Assembly: GCA_031552315.1 (NCBI GenBank)
Contig: JAVBMP010000066.1
Span: 1-21,439 of the forward strand
Origin: JAVBMP01 sp031552315
GTDB lineage: Bacteria > Desulfobacterota > Desulfovibrionia > Desulfovibrionales > Desulfovibrionaceae
Direction: 5' to 3'
DNA length: 21,439 bases
The notes beneath the pieces were generated by a model, which worked only from the letters and a program-made list of their open reading frames with translations, was not told the origin of the DNA and did no database searches. The stretch's first letter is position 1. Each line of letters starts with the position of its first letter. Shown here in pieces: positions 5,724 through 12,832 of the stretch. The position numbers were made by a program, and so were the translations under genes.

Positions 5724-5772
5724 TACGCCGGCGCTGCCCCTGCTGCGGCTGTTCCCGCCAGCAGGCGGCGTA
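5724..5772 (+). repeat. Long hairpin in the leader of the diguanylate cyclase gene
   Basis: Outer stem TACGCCG/CGGCGTA (5724-5730/5766-5772) and inner stem CCTGCTG/CAGCAGG (5739-5745/5759-5765), extended by CGG/CCG. It ends about 20 bases before the proposed GTG start. It could be a messenger structure that limits ribosome access, or part of the surrounding repeat cluster. Confidence 0.55.
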
Positions 5773-5792
5773 GCGTTTATTATGAGGTGGAT

Positions 5793-6887
5793 GTGGCGCA
5801 AAACATATTTTTTACTATCTTCAAAAACCTGCTTGACACCGGCGTGCATGAAAATACCCGCCCGGAACAGCAGCGCATCATCAACGGCGCAAACATACTG
5901 TACTTGTTAATTATTCTTACAGGCGCATTTTTTTATTGCGAATTTTTCACCTTGGGCAATTACGCCTTTCTTTTGGCGGGCAGCCTTGGCATAATAGGTT
6001 CTTTGGGCTGTATGATTTACGCCCGTTATATAAAGTTTCATGTTTGGCATACCTTGCTCATACTGCTGGCCTTTGAAAGCTTTTTTCTTTACCGCGCCAT
6101 AAGCTCACAGCTTTTGCCCCCGTACCTGATTTGGGTTTTTGTCTTCCCGTTCACCTATCAGCTTGCCCTGGGCATACGTTTGGGTTCTGTCATGCTGCTG
6201 TTGCACAGCCTGCTGGCCATGCCGTCTTTTTTCTGGCACGGCACGGCGCTGAATGAAAGCGCCCCCGCCGAAATGCGCTTTCAGCTGTTGCTTATCTATG
6301 TTGTCATGGCGGCGCTTTCCGTTGGGGGAGAATTTATCCGCATGCTGAGCAACCAGAAGGTTGCCGCGCTTATGAGCCAGCTAAGGGACAAAAGCCAGAC
6401 AGACGAACTTACCGGCCTTCACAACCGCCGGGCCTTCCAAAGCAAGCTGGATATGGAACTGCAACGTTCCTTGCGCACCGGGCGCGCCTTTTCTCTGATT
6501 ATGTGCGACATAGATTTTTTTAAGACCGTCAATGACACTTACGGCCACCTGTGCGGCGACATTGCCCTGAAGCACCTTGCCGGCATATTGAACCGCCGCT
6601 GCCGCAAAACAGATACCGTGTCACGCTGGGGCGGTGAGGAATTTATGGCCCTGCTGCCGGAAACAAAACTTGGCGACGCCACAAGAATTGCCGAGGAACT
6701 GCGCAGCACTGTCGCGGCCAGCCCCTGTTATTGCGGCAGCGCCAAAATATTCCTTACCATCTCGCTGGGCGTGCATGAATGCAACGCCCAGGGAAAAATG
6801 GACGACCACTTGAAAACCGTGGACGATTTGCTATACAAAGCAAAAGAAACCGGACGCAACCGGGTATGCACGGATCTGGATGTGTGA
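5793..6887 (+). CDS. Membrane-anchored diguanylate cyclase (GGDEF)
   Basis: Makes cyclic di-GMP from two GTP at the inner membrane. The 364-residue form has about six membrane segments (residues about 33-185, e.g. ILYLLIILTGAFFYCEFF and LIWVFVFPFTYQLAL). A linker follows, then a complete GGDEF domain: DELTGLHNRRAF, DIDFFKTVNDTYGHLCGD, and active-site GGEEF at 280-284. The RxxD product-inhibition site (RKTD, 271-274) lies five residues before it, so the enzyme is probably feedback-inhibited. No EAL or PAS domain is seen. The start is uncertain: GTG 5793 has GAGG 5 bases upstream. The open frame extends back to 5637, but that part is repeat DNA with an arginine/proline-rich translation, so it was rejected. 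The whole upstream 330 bp is repeats. Confidence 0.88.
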   Translation: MAQNIFFTIFKNLLDTGVHENTRPEQQRIINGANILYLLIILTGAFFYCEFFTLGNYAFLLAGSLGIIGSLGCMIYARYIKFHVWHTLLILLAFESFFLYRAISSQLLPPYLIWVFVFPFTYQLALGIRLGSVMLLLHSLLAMPSFFWHGTALNESAPAEMRFQLLLIYVVMAALSVGGEFIRMLSNQKVAALMSQLRDKSQTDELTGLHNRRAFQSKLDMELQRSLRTGRAFSLIMCDIDFFKTVNDTYGHLCGDIALKHLAGILNRRCRKTDTVSRWGGEEFMALLPETKLGDATRIAEELRSTVAASPCYCGSAKIFLTISLGVHECNAQGKMDDHLKTVDDLLYKAKETGRNRVCTDLDV

Positions 6888-6921
6888 TAACACATGTCTT
6901 GAAGGGCGTGTGATAACACGC
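6880..6921. promoter_or_regulatory. Two related 16-bp dyads at the end of the cyclase gene
   Basis: ATGTGT-GATA-ACACAT (6880-6895) and GCGTGT-GATA-ACACGC (6906-6921) share a core, and their outer two bases change on both arms together. The first contains the cyclase stop codon. They could be small hairpins that end the two converging transcripts, or paired protein-binding sites; no T run follows. Confidence 0.45.
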
Positions 6922-7028
6922 TGTTTGTGCAAGGCATGAATAATCACGGCGGTGCAAGGCGTGACGGAACAGGCAGGCCGCGCCCGCCGGAGGCATTCTT
7001 GAAACTGAACAGCCCCGGCGGAATAGCG

Positions 7029-7598
7029 TTATGCGGAAGCCAGCAGGCGGGCGGCCTCCAGCGCGTAATGGCCGACCGGCTCTTCCCCGCCCTTGATGGT
7101 GTAGGTAGCGGCCTTTTCATACAGCAGGCGGCGTTCCTCATAAAGATCTTCTATGGTCTGACCAGGGGCAATGGCCAGCCCGCGATCAGGCTTGCGGGCA
7201 ATGCGTTCAAGGATGATCGGCAGGGGCACGTCAATATAAAGAATCGGGCCAAGGCTTTTCAGGTATTCCACCGCATCTTCCCGGTACACCACGCTGCCCC
7301 CGGTGGATATGACGCAACGTGAAAGGCGCAGGCTGCGCACGGCCATACTTTCAAGGTCAAGAAATTCATCCTTGCTAAGGGCATCGGCGACTTTTTGCAA
7401 ACGCGCCCCGTACATGGCCTCTATTATGCTGTCGCTGTCCACGTGCGCCCAGCTGAAAAGGCGGGAAAGCTCGCGCCCCAGGGCGCTTTTGCCGGCGGCG
7501 GCCATGCCGACTATGCTGATGCAGCCGCTTTCCGCCACCCGCGAAGGGTGCGGGGTAAAAAGAGGTTCCGGAAACGCGGGTATTATTTGTTGTGACAT
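7029..7598 (-). CDS. Shikimate-kinase-like P-loop kinase with altered substrate site
   Basis: A predicted small-molecule kinase of 189 residues. It has a Walker A GMAAAGKS (31-38), the VDSDSIIE block (53-60), the strand VISTGGSVV (96-104), and a C-terminal arginine in EERRLLYEKAA (155-165), as in shikimate kinase. Three substrate-site features differ from authentic enzymes. The FR of the FRxxE motif is FLDLE (79-83), losing the arginine that binds the shikimate carboxylate. The GGG motif is GGS. The lid RPLL is RGLAI. It may therefore act on another alcohol. From memory, a shikimate-kinase-related homoserine kinase has been proposed in Desulfovibrio from mutant fitness data. ATG 7598 has AAGGAG 6 bases upstream. 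It stands alone and converges with the cyclase gene. Confidence 0.75.
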   Translation of the reverse strand: MSQQIIPAFPEPLFTPHPSRVAESGCISIVGMAAAGKSALGRELSRLFSWAHVDSDSIIEAMYGARLQKVADALSKDEFLDLESMAVRSLRLSRCVISTGGSVVYREDAVEYLKSLGPILYIDVPLPIILERIARKPDRGLAIAPGQTIEDLYEERRLLYEKAATYTIKGGEEPVGHYALEAARLLASA

Positions 7599-7716
7599 GG
7601 CGGCTCCTTGTATTCCGGGCGTTGTGGCGGGCCGGGGTTTTATTCCGGGCACCCGGCCCTTGCCCCGGCATTGAATGCACAACCTTTTTTTGTCCATTCG
7701 CTCTGAATTGTCAATA

Positions 7717-7830
7717 GAAGCCATTGCGCAATGCGATTTTTTGTTCTTTTATAAGGAATGCGAATTGCTCCAGACGAAAAAACAAGGCGAAAAAGGTAAA
7801 AAGATAAAAGGCCCATTGCACAACGGGCTC
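7717..7830. repeat. Element B, copy 2
   Basis: Left end GAAGCCATTGCGCAATG (7717-7733) and right end CATTGCACAACGGGCTC (7814-7830) form imperfect inverted termini, with 13 of 17 positions matching. The internal block 7738-7763 is nearly identical to 1381-1406 in copy 1. It lies in the 274-bp divergent region between the kinase-like gene and the permease gene and would be part of the permease leader. Confidence 0.7.
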
Positions 7831-7872
7831 AAGAATATTCCCCCAATGCAAAAACGGACACAGGGTACGGTT

Positions 7873-9249
7873 ATGAACAAGAATGAAAAATTAAACGAAA
7901 AAAAACGCGCCGGGCAACCTTTGAAAAACATGTTAAGCAAGGTGCTGAAGCCCGCGCAAGGCGAGGCCCCCCAAGCGGATACGGCCCAGCCGGATATGTC
8001 CCGGCTGCCCGAAGACGCATTCGGCCCGGCGTATGAAGAAAGGCGCAGCGGCATCTTTTCCTGGTTTCTGTTCGGCCTGCTTTTTTTGTCGCTTTATCTG
8101 ATAGGCTGCCTGGCCTGGCCTTTTTTGCACACCATAATCATGGCCTGCGTATTTTCCGCCCTGGCCTACCCGCTTTTCAGCAAAATAGCGTCCATGCTGG
8201 GGGGGCGTTCCATACCGGCCGCCCTGCTCACTTTGTTTTTTATATTTTTCATCATTGCCATACCGCTGGGCTTTTTTGTTTCTTCCCTGCTGGTGCAGGG
8301 CACCGCAAGCATAAGCGCGATTACCCAGTGGCTTTCAAGCGCGCACCTGGATACCTTTATAGCTGACGAGGTAACCCCCATTCTGGCCTGGGCGCATGAA
8401 CAGTTCGGCATTGAAATAGCCCCGGATCAGGTGCGCAAAAACCTGCTGCTTTTCGCCAGCCGCGCCGGGCAGACCCTGCTTGCCTGGGGAACCAACTTCC
8501 TTAGCGATTCCTTCAGCTTTGCAACCAGCTTCGTACTGCTGTTCCTTATAATGTTCTTTTTGCTGAAAGATGGTCAAAGCATGCTGAACGGGCTTATGCG
8601 CCTTTTGCCCATGCGGGAATCGCAAAAGTTCCGCATTTTGCGTGACTTGCGCGGCATGTCGCGTTCCGTGTTGATAGGCGGGCTTTCCGTGGCCGCCCTG
8701 CAAGGCCTGGTGGGCGGCATAGGCTTGGCCATAGTGGGCATACCCGCCATGTTCTGGGGCACAATGATGGCCTTCGCCGCGCTGGTGCCTGTGGTGGGCA
8801 CGGCCCTGGTATGGGCCCCGGCAGTGGCATACCTGTTCATAATGGGCGATTGGGGTTCCGGCGTATTTTTGCTGATTTGGTGCGGGCTGCTGGTTACCAG
8901 CATAGACAGCTTTGTGCGGCCCATCCTGATGCGCGGCAGTTCCAATCTTTCCGTACTGTTTTTGTTCATGTCGGTCTTTGGCGGCATACAATTTTTCGGG
9001 ATGCTGGGCCTGCTTTACGGCCCGCTTATCCTGAGCTTCGCGGCGGTAATGCTGCATATTTACGCTGAAGAATACAGCGAGGCCCTTTACCGGGGGCAAC
9101 ACCAAAAAGATAATGCCGATACGGCCGGGGCAGGCAAAACAGCGGAAAACAAGGCCGGGCCAAGCGGATCTGGGCCAGACAAGGCCGGGCCAAGCAAGTC
9201 TGGGCCAGGCAAAGCCGGGAATGACAGGGCTGGGGAACGCAAGGCCTGA
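7873..9249 (+). CDS. AI-2E/PerM-family membrane protein
   Basis: A predicted inner-membrane permease-like protein of 458 residues. A charged N-terminal tail of about 60 residues is followed by eight or so hydrophobic segments in the family pattern. These are a first pair (FSWFLFGLLFLSLYLIGC and a second helix), a third in LLTLFFIFFIIAIPLGFF, a soluble middle part (about 140-200), then SFVLLFLIMFFLLKDGQ and the C-terminal helices ending GMLGLLYGPLILSFAAVML. Members have been linked to quorum-signal export or Na+/H+ exchange; the substrate cannot be told. The start at 7873 fits the family length but its ribosome site is weak, and the longer frame from 7675 runs through element B. The C-terminal tail is a low-complexity Lys-Ala-Gly-Pro-Ser repeat coded by 30-bp tandem units. 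The CinA-like gene starts 2 bases after its stop. Confidence 0.85.
   Translation: MNKNEKLNEKKRAGQPLKNMLSKVLKPAQGEAPQADTAQPDMSRLPEDAFGPAYEERRSGIFSWFLFGLLFLSLYLIGCLAWPFLHTIIMACVFSALAYPLFSKIASMLGGRSIPAALLTLFFIFFIIAIPLGFFVSSLLVQGTASISAITQWLSSAHLDTFIADEVTPILAWAHEQFGIEIAPDQVRKNLLLFASRAGQTLLAWGTNFLSDSFSFATSFVLLFLIMFFLLKDGQSMLNGLMRLLPMRESQKFRILRDLRGMSRSVLIGGLSVAALQGLVGGIGLAIVGIPAMFWGTMMAFAALVPVVGTALVWAPAVAYLFIMGDWGSGVFLLIWCGLLVTSIDSFVRPILMRGSSNLSVLFLFMSVFGGIQFFGMLGLLYGPLILSFAAVMLHIYAEEYSEALYRGQHQKDNADTAGAGKTAENKAGPSGSGPDKAGPSKSGPGKAGNDRAGERKA
9151..9210. repeat. Two tandem 30-bp coding repeats
   Basis: Units 9151-9180 and 9181-9210 begin AAGGCCGGGCCAAGC and encode KAGPS-SGP repeats. Shorter AAAGCCGGG pieces continue to about 9290, across the stop codon and into the start of the next gene, giving AGPKAGPK at its N-terminus. 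Confidence 0.85.
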
Positions 9250-9251
9250 AA

Positions 9252-10016
9252 ATGACGCGCAAAAAAATGCCCGGCCCCAAAGCCGGGCCAAAAGCCGCCC
9301 CGGCAAGCCACAGCGAATTTGCCCAGCTTCTGCGCGCCCAAACGCGTGAACTGGCTCGCCGCCTGAACGCTCGCGGCCTGTGGCTTGGCACGGCGGAATC
9401 TTGCACCGGGGGGCTTATAAGCGCCCTGTGCACCAGCCTGCCCGGCAGTTCCAACTGGTTTCGCGGCGCGGCCGTAACCTATTCCAATGACCTTAAAACC
9501 CGTCTGCTGGGCGTTACGCCGGACATGCTGGAAGAACACGGGGCCGTAAGCCTGCCCGTAAGCGGCCAAATGGCCCTGGGGGCGCTGGAATTGTTGCAGG
9601 CGGATCTAAGCGTGGCGGTTTCCGGCATAGCCGGGCCAGGCGGAGGCAGCCCGCAAAAACCCGTGGGCACGGTATGCATCAGCTGGGCCTGCAAAGGCCT
9701 GAATACAGCCCAAACAGACGCCACCCCCAAAGATGCGGGCCCAAACAAATTTGACAGGCTTGGCCTGCTTGCCCCGGAATACTACCTGCCCTGGCCGGAA
9801 GGTCAATTCACCGTGCAATACCTGCCACAAGGCATCTTGCTGGCTTCGCGCCAGTGCGTGTTCGCGCCCTTTGCCCTGCACGGCGATTACGCCTGCGATT
9901 CCCCGGCCATTTCCGAACAGGCCGGGCGCGGCGCGGTGCGGCTGCTTACCTGCGCCTCCGCCCTGGCCGGATTGCTGGGATTGCTGGAATTGCCGCTTGG
10001 GGGACTTTATCAGTGA
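9252..10016 (+). CDS. CinA C-terminal-domain (PncC-type) nicotinamide-nucleotide amidase, with an insert
   Basis: The domain family deamidates nicotinamide mononucleotide to nicotinate mononucleotide in pyridine-nucleotide recycling. The 254-residue product has the signature blocks GTAESCTGGLI (46-56, proposed nucleophile Ser50), YSNDLK (77-82), EEHGAVS (94-100) and SGIAGPGGGSPQKPVGTV (124-141). The usual domain is about 160 residues. Here an extra stretch of roughly 70 residues (about 150-218, with WPEGQFTVQYLPQG) separates GTVCISWA from the last helix RGAVRLLTCASALAGLLGLL. The first 20 residues are low-complexity and derive from the neighbouring DNA repeat. There is no N-terminal MoCF-like domain of full CinA. 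It is coupled to the permease gene by a 2-base gap. Confidence 0.85.
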   Translation: MTRKKMPGPKAGPKAAPASHSEFAQLLRAQTRELARRLNARGLWLGTAESCTGGLISALCTSLPGSSNWFRGAAVTYSNDLKTRLLGVTPDMLEEHGAVSLPVSGQMALGALELLQADLSVAVSGIAGPGGGSPQKPVGTVCISWACKGLNTAQTDATPKDAGPNKFDRLGLLAPEYYLPWPEGQFTVQYLPQGILLASRQCVFAPFALHGDYACDSPAISEQAGRGAVRLLTCASALAGLLGLLELPLGGLYQ

Positions 10017-10017
10017 A

Positions 10018-10064
10018 AACTGCTTAGGCACGGCAGTGAGTTCTACCTGCCATTTAGCGCAGTT
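10018..10064. terminator. Nested hairpin between converging genes
   Basis: AACTGC/GCAGTT (10018-10023/10059-10064) encloses GGCAG/CTGCC (10032-10036/10047-10051), just after the CinA-like stop codon. It has no T run, so its terminator role is a guess. Confidence 0.3.
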
Positions 10065-10130
10065 CCCACGCAATACCATTCGACTGAAACCGGAGATGAT
10101 TTTTATGACCACAATTTTCCGTTGCAAATT

Positions 10131-10361
10131 CTACGCGTCGACCGCTTTGACAAGCAACTTCCAAGTCATGTTCTCATTACAGTTTGAGCATGGGGGAAGC
10201 TTATCGCATTTTCTGTTTATGACATCTTCAAAGCCACATTTTTGGCATTTATAAATTCCAGGGGCTGACGGACATTCACCGGGGCTCATTTTTTTATTAT
10301 ATTGGTCTTCCTCAAAAAAATGCACTTTACTCACGTTCTCTTTATCTTTATAAAAAGCCAT
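10131..10361 (-). CDS. Small zinc-ribbon protein
   Basis: A 76-residue cytosolic protein. The charged N-terminal third (AFYKDKENVSKVHFFEED) precedes PGIYKCQKCGFEDV and PPCSNCNENMTWKLL, which give two CxxC knuckles and a likely zinc site. The layout is like small zinc-ribbon proteins found widely in bacteria; the function is unknown. ATG 10361 follows GGAGG 8 bases upstream, the best ribosome site nearby; a start four codons earlier is possible. The gene and its upstream region are more AT-rich than their neighbours, which may mean acquisition by transfer. It lies downstream of flgM on the same strand but behind a large hairpin, so it is probably transcribed separately. Confidence 0.8.
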   Translation of the reverse strand: MAFYKDKENVSKVHFFEEDQYNKKMSPGECPSAPGIYKCQKCGFEDVINRKCDKLPPCSNCNENMTWKLLVKAVDA

Positions 10362-10665
10362 GTTATCCTCCAATTAGACTGGCAATAACGCCAGGTTGCA
10401 AACCTCGTTCATTAAACATCATCTTCCGGTCAGTATTTTTATACATAAGGCCCACTATATCAATGTCAATATCTGAAATAAAATAAATTATAGTACATTT
10501 CATTGCGCGCAGCCCCAAAAACACTCCACATACGGCAAACGCCAAACGGCCCTTTGTTCCGCCACGCAACAGCTGATGCGTGACGGAACAAAGGGCCGCA
10601 GTATTTCGTTTAAGTTCAGGGACGCGCTGAAGCCATTTTGCCCGCCCTATCTTGAAGTCCCGGCG
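10362..10665. other. AT-rich intergenic region upstream of the zinc-ribbon gene
   Basis: No gene is supported. An open frame on the minus strand (10363-10569) has no ribosome site and starts inside a hairpin, so it was not accepted. The stretch 10420-10500 is markedly AT-rich and should hold the zinc-ribbon promoter, but I could not fix its boxes. The part near 10550-10600 is the long hairpin described separately. Confidence 0.5.
10547..10598 (-). terminator. Long perfect hairpin downstream of flgM
   Basis: CGGCCCTTTGTTCCG (10547-10561) pairs perfectly with CGGAACAAAGGGCCG (10584-10598). An inner CACGCA/TGCGTG stem (10563-10568/10577-10582) leaves an 8-base loop. On the minus strand the sequence after the stem is GTTTGGCGTTT, a weak T tract. 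It most likely ends the flgM transcript. Confidence 0.55.
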
Positions 10666-10980
10666 CTATTCCGCAAAAATTTCCGCTTCTTCCTGCAACA
10701 GCTTGGCGGCTATGTTGCGGCTATCCGGCCGGTATTCGCCGGATTCCACTTTGGCCTTCAGTTCTGCAACCTTGTCGGCGCGCATGTCCGGCGCGTTACT
10801 GGCCGCCTGCATGGCCGCCGCCTGAAGGCGGGCTTCCGGCGAAAGGCTAACCCGGTCCGCCTGGGCGGCGGTGGCCTGCGTCTGCGCCTGGCCCTGAGCA
10901 TTGGCGGCCTTGCCGGCCTCGCGGGTTTCCGCGTTTCTTTCAAACTGCTGCGCTCTGTAAGGGTCAACTTTAATTTCCAT
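10666..10980 (-). CDS. flgM: Anti-sigma-28 factor FlgM
   Basis: Binds and holds the flagellar sigma factor FliA until the hook-basal body is complete, then leaves the cell through the flagellar export channel. The 104-residue product has the low-complexity Ala/Gln-rich N-terminal half typical of an unfolded export region (VDPYRAQQFERN, then AQGQAQTQATAAQ). The conserved C-terminal FlgM region is DRVSLSPEAR (42-51) through VAELKAKVESGEYRPDSRNIAAKLL (71-95), the sigma-binding helices. ATG 10980 follows AAAGGAAAGAG. It lies 49 bp downstream of the DVU0524-type gene, and the two probably form one operon, as in other Desulfovibrio. Confidence 0.92.
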   Translation of the reverse strand: MEIKVDPYRAQQFERNAETREAGKAANAQGQAQTQATAAQADRVSLSPEARLQAAAMQAASNAPDMRADKVAELKAKVESGEYRPDSRNIAAKLLQEEAEIFAE

Positions 10981-11029
10981 AATCTCTTTCCTTTTCGCCT
11001 GCCAAACGGTGCGGCGCGATAACCTTGCC

Positions 11030-11443
11030 CTAGAGCATTGTTTCATTTACCGTTTCAAGCGTTATATCCCACAATTTGCCCATTACCAAGTGTTTTTCTT
11101 CGTGGCTTATTTCCCGCGGGCCTTCCGGCGTGATTTTTATTATCTTGAAATCAAGTTCACCGGGTGGGTAATAAAATTCCAGTTCCATGCCCATGGCGCT
11201 GCCAAGACGCTGCTTCACCTCTTGCACCACGGGGTTTTCACTGCCAGAAAAAATCAGGTTGTCCACAATTTCCCGGGCAATGCGTTCCACCATCAGGCGG
11301 CGGCGCACATCTTCCGGCGGGCCAACCCCCTGCGGGCTTGCGTTGCCCATAAGCTGCCGGTACCGGGCCAGCCTCCTTGCGGAAACCAGCTGCTTCCCGT
11401 ACTGGTGCAGCATGTTGCGTGTATAAAACGACTGCGTATTCAC
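11030..11443 (-). CDS. FlgM-associated protein, DVU0524 family
   Basis: A 137-residue cytosolic protein. The N-terminal part is basic and helical (NTQSFYTRNMLHQYGKQLVSARRLARYRQLM). The middle has REIVDNLIFSGSENPVVQEVKQRL, and the end is ELEFYYPPGELDFKIIKITPEGPREIS followed by a last helix. It matches my recollection of a family found next to flgM in Desulfovibrio and named after DVU0524; its biochemical role is not known. The GTG at 11443 was chosen because AGGGG lies 9-13 bases upstream and the longer frame overlaps the lgt leader. It is the first gene of the flgM operon and divergent from lgt. Confidence 0.8.
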   Translation of the reverse strand: MNTQSFYTRNMLHQYGKQLVSARRLARYRQLMGNASPQGVGPPEDVRRRLMVERIAREIVDNLIFSGSENPVVQEVKQRLGSAMGMELEFYYPPGELDFKIIKITPEGPREISHEEKHLVMGKLWDITLETVNETML

Positions 11444-11616
11444 GATATTCCCCTCAACACATTCAAATGCATTCACACTGAAACAAGAGCTGCCAAACTC
11501 CCGGTATCCACCTTTTCGGCAAAGGCGTTTTTTTCTATAGGCCTTAAGCATTTTTTTAAAAAAAATATTCGCAAGCCACTTATTATCGCATTCTGCATAA
11601 ACCGCCATCTTTTTGC

Positions 11617-11645
11617 TTGACCTGCGGCCTGCCCTGTCATAGCAA
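11617..11645 (+). promoter_or_regulatory. Possible lgt promoter
   Basis: TTGACC (11617-11622), a 17-bp spacer and TAGCAA (11640-11645) point toward lgt. The -10 box is poor. The rest of the 292-bp divergent region (11444-11735) holds a T7A8 tract (11551-11565) that may bend DNA near the flgM-operon promoter. No clear sigma-54 or sigma-28 site was found. Confidence 0.35.
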
Positions 11646-11735
11646 AAGAAGGCCCCGAACTTGCCGCAAGCGTGGACGGTGGAAGGCCCCGGCTTTTTCC
11701 GCCAGGATTTCACGGGCATGAACACAAGAGGACAT

Positions 11736-12599
11736 ATGCTGGCATACCCCCAATTTTCTCCCATAGCCTTTTCCATTGGCCCGCTGGCCGTGCGCTGGTA
11801 TGGCCTTATGTATGTGCTGGGCTTTCTTTCCGCCTGGTTGCTGGGCCGCAGCCGCGCCGCCAGGCAGGCGGAGCTGGGCGGCCCCTTTAACGTGCGGGAA
11901 TTTGAAGACGTATTGATATGGGGCTTTATAGGGGTTATTTTGGGGGCGCGCCTGGGTTATGTGATTTTTTACAACCCCTTGCATTACCTGCATAACCCGC
12001 TGGACATATTTACCATTTGGCATGGCGGCATGTCTTTTCATGGCGGGCTGCTGGGCGTGGTGTTTTGCCAGTGGCTGGCCGGGCGGCGTTACAAAAGCGG
12101 CTTTTTCAGCACCATGGACTTTATGGCCCCCCTGGTGCCGCCGGGCCTGTTTTTTGGCCGCCTGGGCAACTTCATAAATGCGGAACTTTACGGCAAGGTG
12201 ACAGATATGCCCTGGGGCATGGTCTTTCCCGGCACCAACGGGCAGCCGCGCCACCCTTCACAGCTTTATGAAGCGGCGCTGGAAGGCTTGCTGCTGTTTG
12301 CCCTGTTATGGGTCTTTTCTGCCAAACCCCGGCCCCGCCGGGCGGTAAGCGGCCTTTTTGCGCTGGGTTATGGCCTGTTCCGCTTTGCGGTGGAATTTGT
12401 GCGCGAGCCAGATGCGCAGATAGGTTACCTGGCCGGAAATTTTTTCACCATGGGCATGTTACTGTGCCTGCCCCTGATTGCCTTTGGGCTTTTTTTGCTT
12501 TATAGTGCTTTTAAAGGCAGCGGCGCTGGCCGGGGTTTGGAAAAGACCCGCCCCCCGAAAATGGGCGCCCCAAAAGTGCCCGCAAAGACGCGGCGTTAA
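11736..12599 (+). CDS. lgt: Prolipoprotein diacylglyceryl transferase
   Basis: Transfers diacylglycerol from phosphatidylglycerol to the lipobox cysteine of pre-lipoproteins at the inner membrane, the first step of lipoprotein maturation. The 287-residue product has about seven membrane segments and all the main motifs: SFHGGLLG (100-107) with the conserved His, GRLGNFINAELYG (141-153) with the Lgt signature arginine, and PRHPSQLYEA (171-180). The C-terminal tail (about 265-287) is basic and non-conserved. ATG 11736 follows AGAGGA; an ATG six codons earlier is possible. Its substrates would include the lipoprotein encoded at 4023. It precedes dsrC by 233 bp, which has its own likely promoter. 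Confidence 0.95.
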   Translation: MLAYPQFSPIAFSIGPLAVRWYGLMYVLGFLSAWLLGRSRAARQAELGGPFNVREFEDVLIWGFIGVILGARLGYVIFYNPLHYLHNPLDIFTIWHGGMSFHGGLLGVVFCQWLAGRRYKSGFFSTMDFMAPLVPPGLFFGRLGNFINAELYGKVTDMPWGMVFPGTNGQPRHPSQLYEAALEGLLLFALLWVFSAKPRPRRAVSGLFALGYGLFRFAVEFVREPDAQIGYLAGNFFTMGMLLCLPLIAFGLFLLYSAFKGSGAGRGLEKTRPPKMGAPKVPAKTRR

Positions 12600-12656
12600 A
12601 AAAGCCCTACCTGATACTTGAGTTTTTTTGTATCTTGTGGCAATTTAAGAAAGAGG

Positions 12657-12685
12657 TTGCCATTTGAAGCAACTTTCTTTATACA
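12657..12685 (+). promoter_or_regulatory. Likely dsrC promoter
   Basis: TTGCCA (12657-12662), a 17-bp spacer and TATACA (12680-12685) predict a start near 12692 and a leader of about 140 bases. A hairpin with arms AAGAAAG..GTTGC (12647-12660) and GCAACTTTCTT (12669-12679) overlaps the spacer; it could serve as the lgt terminator or as a binding site. Confidence 0.55.
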
Positions 12686-12832
12686 GTGTTCACGGTTATT
12701 ATGTTGGCGGACTTTGCAAGTATCCCTTGCTTTAACATAGTTCCAGCCCATTTCAGGGCATAATCAAGGCTGACAAGCTGAGGTTGCAACTTTAGTTTGT
12801 TTATCCACAGAATCAAGTCCAAGGAGGACAAA

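Noticed and set aside
5637..5786. N-terminal 50-residue extension of the diguanylate cyclase
   Set aside because: It is encoded by element A, the palindrome and the hairpin; a ribosome site fits GTG 5793 instead.
10363..10569. Minus-strand open frame of 68 codons upstream of the zinc-ribbon gene
   Set aside because: It has no ribosome site, starts inside a long hairpin and overlaps the zinc-ribbon leader; it resembles no family I know.
11470..11520. Sigma-54 promoter for the flgM operon (TTGGCAGCTCTTGTT on the minus strand)
   Set aside because: The spacing between GG and the expected GC is wrong for sigma-54.
11535..11570. Sigma-28 promoter for the flgM operon (TAAA..GCCTATAG on the minus strand)
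   Set aside because: The boxes are about 3 bases too close and the -35 match lies in a simple A/T tract.
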